Shown here one piece after another: positions 8,442 through 15,963 of a stretch of 31,331 nucleotides of DNA. Each line of letters begins with the position of its first letter. The stretch's first letter is position 1. The stretch is from positions 1 through 31,331 of the forward strand of contig JBIKWM010000036.1 in the NCBI GenBank assembly GCA_044356305.1. Direction: 5' to 3'. This stretch comes from JBIKWM01 sp044356305 (GTDB lineage Bacteria; Bacteroidota; Bacteroidia; UBA10329). Made by a program: the position numbers and the translations under genes. Under the pieces are notes generated by a model that searched no databases, was not told the origin of the DNA, and saw only the letters and a program-made list of their open reading frames with translations.

Positions 8442-10463
8442 ATGGATGGCCGATTCAGATTAGAGGCGGAGTTTGAGCCCACGGGCGATCAGCCGGAGGC
8501 CATCAGGCAACTGGTGGCGGGCGTTGAACGCGGAGAGGCCCACCAGGTACTGCTGGGCGTGACGGGCAGCGGCAAGACCTTCACCGTGGCCAACGTGGTG
8601 GCGCAGCTCAACAGGCCCACGCTGGTGCTGAGCCACAACAAGACCCTGGCGGCACAGCTGTTCGGTGAGCTAAGGCAGTTCTTTCCGCACAATGCGGTCG
8701 AGTATTTCGTGTCGTACTACGACTACTACCAGCCCGAGGCCTACCTGCCCACCACCGACACCTACATTGAAAAGGACCTGGCCATCAATGACGAGATAGA
8801 GAAACACCGCCTCAGCACCACCTCCTCGCTGCTCAGCGGCAGGCGCGATGTGCTGGTGGTGTCGTCCGTTTCGTGCATCTACGGCATCGGCAACCCGGTC
8901 GATTTCAAAAAGAACACCGTAGTGGCCAAGGTGGGGCAGGTCATAAGCCGAAACACCTTTCTGCATCAGCTCGTCACCAGCCTCTACTCGCGGGCAGGGC
9001 AGGTGTTTGAGCGGGGCAACTTCCGCGTAACGGGCGATGTGGTGGACGTTTGGCCCGCCTATGCCGATGTGGGTGTGCGCTTCTATTTTTTCGGTGATGA
9101 GATAGAGGAGATAGCGCAGATTGACCCCGTTTCGGGCGCCACGCTGGCCCCCCTCACCGAGGCCACCATTTTCCCCGCAAACAACTTCGTCACCTCAAAG
9201 GACACCCTGCTGGCCACCATCTGGCAGATACAGGAGGACATGATGAAGCAGACCGATTACTTCCGCGAGATAGGCAAGCCCCTTGAGGCCAAGCGCCTCG
9301 AGGAGCGCGTCACCTACGATCTGGAGATGATGCGCGAGCTCGGTTACTGCTCGGGCATCGAGAACTACTCGCGCTACTTCGATGGCCGTCCGCCCGGTAC
9401 CCGGCCCTTCTGCCTGCTCGACTATTTCCCTGAGGATTTTCTCATGGTGATCGATGAGAGCCATGTCACCATATCGCAGATAGGCGCCATGTACGGGGGC
9501 GACCGCAGCCGCAAGGTCAATCTGGTGGAGTACGGGTTCCGACTGCCATCGGCCATGGACAACCGGCCCCTGCGTTTCGAGGAATTTGAGGCCATACAGA
9601 ACCAGACCATCTATGTGAGCGCCACCCCGGCCGATTTTGAGCTGCGCAGGGCAGGCGGTGTGGTGGTTGAGCAGCTTATCCGCCCCACGGGCGTGCTCGA
9701 CCCTCTTATAGAGGTGCGCCCCGCCTCCACACAGGTCGATGACCTGATGGAGCAGATAGAGCAGTCCATTCAGAAGGGCGAGCGCGTGCTGGTGACCACC
9801 CTCACCAAGCGCATGGCCGAGGAGCTGGCCAAGTACCTGGCCAAGCTGCGCGTAAACTGCCGCTACATCCACTCAGACGTTGATACCATTGAACGGGTGG
9901 AGATACTGCGCGACCTGCGCCTGGGCAATTTCGATGTGCTGATAGGCATCAACCTGCTGCGCGAGGGCCTCGATCTGCCCGAGGTGGGCCTTGTGGCCAT
10001 TCTCGATGCCGACAAGGAGGGTTTCCTGCGCAGCGAGCGCTCGCTCATTCAGACCATAGGCCGCGCGGCCCGAAACGTGAACGGCCGCGCCATACTCTAT
10101 GCCGACAAGGTGACCGACAGCATGAGGCGCGCCATGGACGACAACGAGCGCAAGCGCATCATTCAGCAGCGCTACAACAACGAGCACGGCATAGTGCCCA
10201 CCCAGAAGGTGCGCAGCAAAGAGAGCATCATGCGGCAGACGGCCGTGGCAGGCGCCCGCGCCAAGACCATTGCCTATGGCGAGGCCCGGCACGGACTGGC
10301 CCAGGCTGCCGAGAGCAACCTGAGCTACATGGGCAAGGACGACCTGAAGAAACTCCTCGCCACCACCCGCACCCAGATGGAGGCGGCCGCCAGGGACCTC
10401 GATTTCATAGAGGCCGCCCGCCTGCGCGACCGCATGAAGGAGATACAGGCCCAGTTGGGCTGA
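8442..10463 (+). CDS. uvrB: Excinuclease ABC subunit B
   Basis: This is a full-length UvrB (673 residues, normal size), the damage-verifying helicase-like subunit of nucleotide excision repair. It takes DNA from UvrA and recruits UvrC. Walker A is GVTGSGKT (residues 39-46), the beta-hairpin region lies around YYDYYQPEAYLP (about 92-103), the DEAD-like box is DESH (about 338), and motif VI is QTIGRAARN. The C-terminal UVR motif that contacts UvrC (about residues 635-670, FIEAARLRDRM) is intact. It appears monocistronic, with its TAACTTCG box 5 nt upstream of the ATG. Nothing is missing or unusual in the protein. Confidence 0.98.
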   Translation: MDGRFRLEAEFEPTGDQPEAIRQLVAGVERGEAHQVLLGVTGSGKTFTVANVVAQLNRPTLVLSHNKTLAAQLFGELRQFFPHNAVEYFVSYYDYYQPEAYLPTTDTYIEKDLAINDEIEKHRLSTTSSLLSGRRDVLVVSSVSCIYGIGNPVDFKKNTVVAKVGQVISRNTFLHQLVTSLYSRAGQVFERGNFRVTGDVVDVWPAYADVGVRFYFFGDEIEEIAQIDPVSGATLAPLTEATIFPANNFVTSKDTLLATIWQIQEDMMKQTDYFREIGKPLEAKRLEERVTYDLEMMRELGYCSGIENYSRYFDGRPPGTRPFCLLDYFPEDFLMVIDESHVTISQIGAMYGGDRSRKVNLVEYGFRLPSAMDNRPLRFEEFEAIQNQTIYVSATPADFELRRAGGVVVEQLIRPTGVLDPLIEVRPASTQVDDLMEQIEQSIQKGERVLVTTLTKRMAEELAKYLAKLRVNCRYIHSDVDTIERVEILRDLRLGNFDVLIGINLLREGLDLPEVGLVAILDADKEGFLRSERSLIQTIGRAARNVNGRAILYADKVTDSMRRAMDDNERKRIIQQRYNNEHGIVPTQKVRSKESIMRQTAVAGARAKTIAYGEARHGLAQAAESNLSYMGKDDLKKLLATTRTQMEAAARDLDFIEAARLRDRMKEIQAQLG

Positions 10464-10537
10464 GGGCAAGAGTCTGAGGCTGGGCAGTTTTAGGGGGGAT
10501 TTTGGCAATAGGGCTTAGCCCGCTGTCCGCCCACCAG

Positions 10538-10559
10538 CCCGCCCCTCATAGCCCCGCCC
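10538..10559 (-). other. Potential G-quadruplex sequence
   Basis: The minus strand has four G runs in the pattern G3-N1-G4-N6-G4-N1-G3, within a wider C-rich (plus strand) spacer after uvrB. This meets the usual G-quadruplex pattern. Its effect on transcription is unknown. Confidence 0.35.
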
Positions 10560-10566
10560 TTCTTAT

Positions 10567-10581
10567 TTTTCGGGCCGAAAA
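10567..10581. promoter_or_regulatory. Perfect 15-bp palindrome upstream of the split hypothetical gene
   Basis: TTTTCGG-G-CCGAAAA is a perfect palindrome 15 bp before the ATG at 10597. It overlaps a loose -7-like sequence (TATTTTTCG, 10565-ish), so it could be an operator. It could also be a hairpin ending uvrB transcripts, although the A/T arms have no separate U tract. Confidence 0.4.
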
Positions 10582-10596
10582 GACCCGCACCGCCCC

Positions 10597-11531
10597 ATGA
10601 CCGACAAGCAGATAGACCGCATGGACATGCACCACCGGGTGCTGGGCCTGCTGCACGAACAAGAGGCCATCACCGCCCCCGTGCCCGATGTGGCCGTGTG
10701 CCTCGCACTGCTCGATGACCTCATGGAGCAGGCCATTACACATGGTGGACTGGCCTCGATGAACAAAACAGGCGTGGCCGAAGCCAAGGCCGACAGGCGC
10801 AAGGACCTGGAGAAGGCCTACACCACCGTGCAGGCCGCGGCCAAGATCGTGGCCGCTGCCACCGATGACAATGAACTGGCCCAATGGGCCGACATTGTAC
10901 CCAGCACTGTGCGCAAGATGAGCCAGTCCGACCTCCACGTCAGCGCCCTTAAGCTGCACCACCACTGCCAGCCCCACCTGGCGGCCCTGGCCGCGCTCGG
11001 GGTGGGCAGTACCCAGATGCAGGCCCTGAACGATGCCACCCAGGCCTACCTCACCGCCATACCGGCCCCGCCTATGCCCGGCAGGAGAGCAAGTTGCACC
11101 GGGCCGACCTGATAAGGGTGCAGCGCGAGATGAACCACTTGCTGCGCACCCGCATGGACCTGCTCATTCAACTGTTCGCACTCACCCAGCCCCACCTTGT
11201 GGCGCGCTACAAGCTGGCCCGGGCCATGCGCAGGCACAAGGGCAGGCCCCGCACATGGGTCGATGGCCGCCATGTGCCTGCCGCCATGCGTGTGCGCACC
11301 GGCACCTTCAGGTGGGTGCCCGATGCACCTTTCATTTTCACCAACACGGGCCCTACCGATCTGGAGTACACCGTTCTGGCGCGCGGCCTGCCGGTCTCAG
11401 CGGCCGTAGCGGTGGGCAAAGGGCAGCACCACAGCGGCACCACCGCTGATTGGGACAAAAAGGCCGATATGATAGAGGTGCGCAATACGCACAACCTGTT
11501 TCAGGGCCGGTTCATGGTCACCATCGGGTGA
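10597..11531 (+). pseudogene. Hypothetical Bacteroidota protein, split by an apparent frameshift
   Basis: Two overlapping frames read as one protein of about 311 residues. The first (from ATG 10597) is helical and runs to about 11070, after which its last residues (rich in Pro, Gly, Arg and Ser, stop at 11110-11112) look out of frame. The second frame continues sensibly from about 11073 (YARQESKLHRADLIRVQ) to the stop at 11529-11531, with a beta-rich C-terminal part. One extra base near 11071 would restore A-P-R-Y-A-R-Q, which matches a PR-x-A turn I associate with a Bacteroidota family of unknown function. It may be a true decaying gene or an assembly error. The second frame has only a TTG start (11094), which I do not trust as an independent gene. 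Confidence 0.6.
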
Positions 11532-11556
11532 TGCATCCCCTTTCTGGAAGCTGTCT

Positions 11557-11745
11557 ATCTATTTAGATTGATATGAATTCCCCATTTCGTCATCATCCAT
11601 CTACATATCATCTTATGTTATCTACATATATTGATATGCTATCTTGAATTATTTGTTGATCATAAATGAACGATGGCATGATATCTTCGTGCGGTGATAC
11701 ATCATCAGTAAATCTTCATACACTATCTTCATTTCATTTCTGAAA
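11557..11745. repeat. Nine degenerate 21-bp units, helically phased, AT-rich
   Basis: Cutting the sequence every 21 bases from 11557 gives nine units. Column 1 is A in 8 of 9, column 2 is T in 9 of 9, column 3 is C in 8 of 9, column 13 is T in 9 of 9 and column 16 is T in 7 of 9. Units at 11599 and 11620 share the first ten bases (ATCTACATAT). ATTGATATG recurs at 11567 and 11630, 63 bp apart (three periods). The flanking 21-mers on both sides do not fit, so the array is bounded. Conserved T at columns 2 and 13 gives a step of 11 then 10 bp, close to one DNA turn. Stops interrupt the plus-strand frames, so it is unlikely to be coding. It fills the gap between the split gene and the helix-turn-helix gene. 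Confidence 0.7.
11682..11689 (+). promoter_or_regulatory. Candidate -7 box of the helix-turn-helix gene
   Basis: TATCTTCG fits TAnnTTYG and lies inside the 21-bp array, at the junction of its sixth and seventh units. It would give a leader of roughly 85 nt, longer than other genes here. A TTTG at about 11652-11655 is upstream but spaced wider than the usual -33 element. Confidence 0.4.
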
Positions 11746-11747
11746 TG
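11735..11747. promoter_or_regulatory. Palindrome, possible operator
   Basis: CATTTC-T-GAAATG is a perfect 6-bp inverted repeat 32 bp before the helix-turn-helix gene, at the end of the 21-bp array. It could be an autoregulatory site, but no binding evidence exists. Confidence 0.3.
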
Positions 11748-11779
11748 GATGTTGTGCATGGATCAATCAATATCAGACC

Positions 11780-12124
11780 ATGAAAAATGAACTACCTGAC
11801 CTGCTGATTGCCGTTAAGGCCCTGATCAGAGAACAGGGCACCACGATGAGTGCCCTTTCCCGCGCACTGAAGAAGGAACCAAGCTATGTCAATCGCAATC
11901 TGCACAAGAAGAAACCTGATGTGGGCCTGATAACCGACCTCAGCATTGTGCTGGGCACCAATCTCTTCGACCTATATGGGCAGAACCTGCCGCCCAACAT
12001 CAGGGCCACGGAGGCCGAGAGGGTGCTGACTGCCCAAATTGAGGCGCTGCGGGCTGAATTGGACCATGTGCGCGAGCAACGCGACAAGTACTGGGACGTG
12101 ATCGCGCATCGGGCCTCGCGATAG
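11780..12124 (+). CDS. Small helix-turn-helix protein with C-terminal coiled coil
   Basis: The 114-residue protein has a Cro/XRE-like helix-turn-helix at about residues 19-62 (TMSALSRALKKEPSYVNRNL, then a helix ending in LGTNLFDLY). A charged helix at about 75-110 (ERVLTAQIEALRAELDHVRE) is likely to form a coiled coil for dimerisation. It has no membrane segment. It is probably a transcription factor; the only visible candidate target is its own upstream region, with the 21-bp array and a 13-bp palindrome. It converges on the membrane-protein gene at 12162, with 37 bp between the ends that include GGCCC-rich inverted repeats. No partner gene suggests its role. Confidence 0.75.
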   Translation: MKNELPDLLIAVKALIREQGTTMSALSRALKKEPSYVNRNLHKKKPDVGLITDLSIVLGTNLFDLYGQNLPPNIRATEAERVLTAQIEALRAELDHVREQRDKYWDVIAHRASR

Positions 12125-12161
12125 AGGGAAGGGCCTGGGCCCATCGGGCCGCCATGTGCCG

Positions 12162-13682
12162 TCAGTAGGGCCGCACCTTGTACTCGAGCGACCGCAGCAG
12201 GGCCACGGAGGGTTCGCGGTTTCCCTGAAGCAGATAGCTGTCGGCCGTTGGTCTGGGCAGGGTCTGAAAGGTGTCGCGGTCGCACAATGGGGCCACGAAA
12301 AGCACCGTTGACCTTACTTTCTGCTCCTCCTCCTTCAGTCGCCAGGTCCTGCGCTCGTACCACGGAAAGAGGGTGGGGGGAAACGAGTCGAGCAGGCAGG
12401 GGCAGCCATAGGCCAGCAATTGGTCCTCATCGCTCTCAAAGACAATGAGTGAGACGTCATGGCTCCGGCTTGCCTCAAGCAGCCGCTCACAGCTATTGGC
12501 AATGGCCCCGAGCTCATCGACTGAGACCCAATGCAGTCTGCCCACTTTTTCAATGGTGGGATAGTACAGCTGCAGTTTCACCACCTTGTTCACCGCGCCC
12601 ACCGTAGCCAGGCAAAGCAGTATGGGGCCGATATGCAGGATATCCCACTTCAGGGCCTTTGAGGTATCGGCCAGGAGAAAGACCATCCACAGAGGGACGG
12701 CCAGAAAGAACCGCGCCCCGGTAAAGAACAGCGCGGCATGCGAATCGCTCACCTTCTCAATCCCCAAAGAGATAATGAACACAAGGAAGACCGATGCGTG
12801 CACCATGGCAAGTCTGCGGTGGCCTTTGGCAAATAGAGTGCATATCAAAGCCACAGAGAGGAAGAAGGTGATCCAACCGAGGGTCTGGGCAAACAGTCCT
12901 ATCTGCCTGAAGTAATTGTCTAACATGCCGAAGTTGGCCAGCCACAGATCTAAGCGGAAGGAAAGGCTCGGGCTTCCATGAAAATCGTAGCCCGGATTTG
13001 TGATGTAGAACTGCCGGCTCAGGTAATGACTTATGGCGGGCCAAATGCCTCCGGCCATGATGGCCACATAGAAGCTGAGGTTGCGGCCGTGCCGTAGCCA
13101 CAGGCTGAGCCCGATGAACATGGAGAGATAGAGGCCGTTCGGGTTTATCCAGGCGCAGCCCATCATAGAGAATCCGAGAAGCACCCAGCTTTTTTTTGTG
13201 TCGGGATAGAAGTATGAGAAGAACCCGAACGATGCCAGAAAGATACCTGTGACCCACCCTCGGGGCATGGATGTGATCACCTCGTACTCCACGGTAAGAC
13301 AGAGCGGAAGGACTAGCGCCAAGGCTGCCAGAAGGTGCTCCTTTCTGCGGAAGGCAAGTGCGCTGAGCAACAGGTAAGGGAACAGGCCCATGCATGCCGT
13401 GACCGTCTGTACCGCCCACGTGGGCGAGGCCCCGATCCACAACAACGGTACTGCCGAAAGGGATTCGAGCATGGTGTTGTAGCTCTGGCCCCAGAAACAC
13501 GGCTCTCGGAATATGCCAACGGCCATCTCTTTGGCCGCGAGCATCATCAACACTTGGTCCTGATCAACAAAACGGAACGAGAATCGGAAAAGGACCAGGA
13601 CCCGGACGGCCAACAGCAACGCAGCGAGTATGACAAATACTGCGACCGGGCTGAAAGGCTTCTTATAAAAAGGAAGCATCAC
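12162..13682 (-). CDS. Polytopic membrane protein, GT-C/GT39 glycosyltransferase-like
   Basis: The 506-residue protein has about ten hydrophobic helices over residues 12-385 and a soluble C-terminal part (about 390-506). The first external loop has Asp40 and Asp42 (FVDQDQVLM), followed by the FWGQSYNTMLESL segment; acidic residues there are typical of GT-C enzymes that use polyprenyl-phosphate sugars. I infer sugar transfer to lipid or protein on the outer face of the inner membrane, without knowing donor or acceptor. Two ATGs occur in tandem at the start (13682 and 13679). It follows the lipase-like gene by 39 bp on the same strand with no clear promoter, so it is probably the last gene of the minus-strand run. 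Confidence 0.6.
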   Translation of the reverse strand: MMLPFYKKPFSPVAVFVILAALLLAVRVLVLFRFSFRFVDQDQVLMMLAAKEMAVGIFREPCFWGQSYNTMLESLSAVPLLWIGASPTWAVQTVTACMGLFPYLLLSALAFRRKEHLLAALALVLPLCLTVEYEVITSMPRGWVTGIFLASFGFFSYFYPDTKKSWVLLGFSMMGCAWINPNGLYLSMFIGLSLWLRHGRNLSFYVAIMAGGIWPAISHYLSRQFYITNPGYDFHGSPSLSFRLDLWLANFGMLDNYFRQIGLFAQTLGWITFFLSVALICTLFAKGHRRLAMVHASVFLVFIISLGIEKVSDSHAALFFTGARFFLAVPLWMVFLLADTSKALKWDILHIGPILLCLATVGAVNKVVKLQLYYPTIEKVGRLHWVSVDELGAIANSCERLLEASRSHDVSLIVFESDEDQLLAYGCPCLLDSFPPTLFPWYERRTWRLKEEEQKVRSTVLFVAPLCDRDTFQTLPRPTADSYLLQGNREPSVALLRSLEYKVRPY

Positions 13683-13721
13683 GCATTCTATTGGGATGAG
13701 ATGGACGTTGCCTCGGTCAGG

Positions 13722-14984
13722 CTACTTCCCCTTCCTGTTATCGCTGGCCACCTTGTTGCGCGCTATGCCGATGAGCATCCGCTTAAAGAGCGGCCCCTTG
13801 CGCCCCTTTTTGCTGCCGCGCAGAAAACTGTCGAAGTACATCTTGGTGTTCATGGCGCTGAAGGGGGCGCAGTCGCGGTGCCCGAAGCGGCTGTCGGTGC
13901 GCCTGGCCTTCACCGAGTAGGCGCCCCGGGCATTGAGGCTATCCTCGGCCACCAGTGCGTTGCGGTAGCTCACCTGCTCATCGGCATCGCAGTAGCAGAG
14001 CTGCATGGGGCGCTTCGGGGCCCAGTTGAGGTGTGTGTTCTGGGCCAGCGCCCTGCGGAAAGGCTGGTCGGGGTTGCGCAGGTACTCTGCCACCAGCTCT
14101 TCCTTCAGCACATCTTTGGGGATGGGCGGCATGAGGCGGTTCACCGCGCCCAGGGTCCTGGTCCCATCAAAAAGCCGCGTCAGCAGCGTGTCGTAGGGCG
14201 ACCGGAAGGCCATGTTCACATCGGGATAGAGCCTGTAGGCCTCGTTGTACCCGATGAGCAGGTAGGGCAGGTAGCCCTGTTGGGTGTAGGGTTTGAACAT
14301 CACCTCGCTCTGCACCCCGGTGAGGTCATAGGCCCCCGACATGGGCGAGCTGGCAATGAGGTTGAACTCGTCCAGATGCCGCTCTTCAATGAACCTGTGC
14401 GCGGCCATGGTGGCGTGCCCGCCCTGCGAGTAGCCCGAAAGGAACACCTTGCCCGAGAGGGCGAAACCGAGCTGGGCCTGCATCTCGCGCACGGCCCTCA
14501 TCAGGTCGATGCTCGAATAGGCCTCGGTCTCGGAGTGGTGATAAAGGTGGAACCTCTCGCCCTTGCCCAGCCCCACATAATCGGGGTAGGCCACGGCAAA
14601 ACCCGCCACGGCAAAGGCCGCGCAGATGGCCTGCTCGCCATGGAACCCTATGTCGCGGTGGCGGTCGGTCTTTGTGCCGTGGTGGTAACCCAGCAGGTGA
14701 AAGGGCGTGGGCTTTCCGCCCGTGGGCACCATCACCACCCCCGATGCGCGGATCGGGCTGCCATCGTGCCACTTGGTGCGATACATCACCTCATAAAAAT
14801 CGACCCCATACTTCACGGGGGCTATGAAGCGCGGAATGCTACGGGCCTTCCAGATGCTATCGATCTGCGCCTTGGTGTAGCTCACCTTCTTCTCAAAGGA
14901 GATGAGGTGGGGCTGAGATTGGGAAGTGGAACTGAATGCGATGAAAACCATCGAAAAGATGAAGAACCGCTTGAGATGCTGCAC
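13722..14984 (-). CDS. Exported alpha/beta hydrolase, secretory lipase-like
   Basis: The 420-residue protein has an N-terminal signal peptide (about residues 1-24, ending SSTSQSQ) and the alpha/beta-hydrolase nucleophile elbow GYSQGG (Ser186). The segment YPDYVGLGKG (133-142) just before it is characteristic of the secretory lipase family. LLGYHHGT (98-105) probably supplies the oxyanion hole. Candidate acid and base residues lie in the C-terminal third (YCDADEQV; RFGHRDC). Ester or lipid hydrolysis in the periplasm or outside is inferred. The start is GTG at 14982-14984, 10 nt after the stop of the AbiEii-like gene; no upstream ATG fits and the signal peptide begins directly there. Confidence 0.8.
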   Translation of the reverse strand: MQHLKRFFIFSMVFIAFSSTSQSQPHLISFEKKVSYTKAQIDSIWKARSIPRFIAPVKYGVDFYEVMYRTKWHDGSPIRASGVVMVPTGGKPTPFHLLGYHHGTKTDRHRDIGFHGEQAICAAFAVAGFAVAYPDYVGLGKGERFHLYHHSETEAYSSIDLMRAVREMQAQLGFALSGKVFLSGYSQGGHATMAAHRFIEERHLDEFNLIASSPMSGAYDLTGVQSEVMFKPYTQQGYLPYLLIGYNEAYRLYPDVNMAFRSPYDTLLTRLFDGTRTLGAVNRLMPPIPKDVLKEELVAEYLRNPDQPFRRALAQNTHLNWAPKRPMQLCYCDADEQVSYRNALVAEDSLNARGAYSVKARRTDSRFGHRDCAPFSAMNTKMYFDSFLRGSKKGRKGPLFKRMLIGIARNKVASDNRKGK

Positions 14985-14994
14985 AGAATTGGGG

Positions 14995-15675
14995 TTACGG
15001 TCTTAGTGAATTGATCGAGCCCATGGAAATGTCATAGGCCATGGAATTCAGATCGGATCTGCAACGGGCCGGATCGGGTGGTGCTATCCATTTCACCTCA
15101 TCTAATCTGTCAATGGAGAAGGCAATTAAAATCGATACTATTTCTGCCTCGTCCACCCAAAGATCTTTCTGTTTGGCCTCCGCGATCACCTCGCGCCAAT
15201 GGAATTGAAGGTGGCGGCAGATGTGTAGAATGTCTGCCATGTCCTTGGGTTCGTTGCGCTCCAAGGCCGAAAGCTTGTTGCTCAGGATATTCCGTAAAGT
15301 GTCAGTTCTATGAAAAAGTCCGGTCACTACCGGCTCTTCAACACGAAAGGGGACATCGTTGATAAACTCAATTTTCAGATCGATCCCATTATCCCTCACA
15401 AATGCCCTCAGATAGGAATCAGTGGTGACTGTGACCTCCACACCGGCCCTGAAACCCGCCCTGAGTATGTCAATGCACATCTTGGCCCGATCCATGAAAT
15501 CATCGGACTTATTGACGAAGAAGTCGAGATCATCGGAATATCGGTGGTGAAGCCATGCCCTGCTCAGTGCCGTTCCGCCTGAGAGATAGAAGGGAGAGCC
15601 CGATTGCGAGAGCGCATCAAGCACTCTATCTTGAAGCGGATAAAGTTGCCGGGTATAGAATTCGGGCGATCGCAT
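14995..15675 (-). CDS. Nucleotidyltransferase of the AbiEii/AbiGii toxin family
   Basis: This 226-residue protein has the nucleotidyltransferase signature of AbiEii toxins: LSGGTALSRA (residues 31-40) and YSDDLDFF (46-53, metal-binding Asp48/49 and Asp51). The conserved downstream helix is NKLSALERNEPKDMADI. AbiEii-like toxins transfer nucleotides to RNA (tRNA ends in characterised relatives) and act as type IV toxin-antitoxin or abortive-infection elements. I prefer the ATG at 15673-15675; an in-frame start at 15711 would add twelve unlikely residues. The gene overlaps the preceding small gene by 50 bp, as expected for a coupled toxin pair. The target here is unknown. Confidence 0.88.
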   Translation of the reverse strand: MRSPEFYTRQLYPLQDRVLDALSQSGSPFYLSGGTALSRAWLHHRYSDDLDFFVNKSDDFMDRAKMCIDILRAGFRAGVEVTVTTDSYLRAFVRDNGIDLKIEFINDVPFRVEEPVVTGLFHRTDTLRNILSNKLSALERNEPKDMADILHICRHLQFHWREVIAEAKQKDLWVDEAEIVSILIAFSIDRLDEVKWIAPPDPARCRSDLNSMAYDISMGSINSLRP

Positions 15676-15934
15676 TGTACCTCTTGCGCAAAGATGCATT
15701 GCGCAGGGCATCAGTCACCGCTGGCGAGAGCAGATCGGGCAACCGCCCAGCGGGCACCATATCTAGTACTGTGTACCAGTTGTATGTCTCCAGCAACCTC
15801 CTGAAAAGACGGTTCTGATCAATGCCCGTGCTTTGGTCCACTTCGCTGTGTAGCACCTTATAAAGCCCTTCAGGATCATGCTCTATATCCCAAAAGGCCC
15901 TGTCAAGATTCCGTATCACAAGGTTCCTGTCCAT
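15626..15934 (-). CDS. Small partner (putative antitoxin) of the AbiEii-like toxin
   Basis: The 102-residue protein contains FWDIE near the N-terminus (residues 14-18), then a helical part with NRLFRRLLETYNWYTVLDMV and NASLRKRYNAIARIL. It resembles the DUF6922-type proteins often encoded directly before AbiEii-like nucleotidyltransferases in Bacteroidota, but this is from memory. The longest open frame extends to 16408, but that extension is the shadow of the substrate-binding-protein gene. The ATG at 15932-15934 is chosen because TATTTTCG (15943-15950) lies 8 nt upstream. It overlaps the toxin gene by 50 bp and starts 29 bp after the lipoprotein gene ends. Confidence 0.75.
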   Translation of the reverse strand: MDRNLVIRNLDRAFWDIEHDPEGLYKVLHSEVDQSTGIDQNRLFRRLLETYNWYTVLDMVPAGRLPDLLSPAVTDALRNASLRKRYNAIARILYPATLSASR

Positions 15935-15942
15935 TGCGGTCA

Positions 15943-15950
15943 CGAAAATA
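15943..15950 (-). promoter_or_regulatory. -7 box of the AbiEii-type module
   Basis: TATTTTCG on the minus strand, 8 nt before the ATG of the small partner gene, within the 29-bp gap after the lipoprotein gene. It suggests that the toxin pair can be transcribed on its own. Confidence 0.5.
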
Positions 15951-15963
15951 ATGATGGAGTCAA

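Noticed and set aside
11094..11531. Independent gene starting at TTG 11094
   Set aside because: The frame reads continuously with the upstream half after one base is added, and there is no promoter or ribosome-binding sequence before the TTG.
13335..15014. Plus-strand open frame of 559 codons
   Set aside because: It is antisense to the membrane protein and hydrolase genes, His/Gly/Val-rich and without family motifs; GC-rich coding DNA gives long antisense frames.
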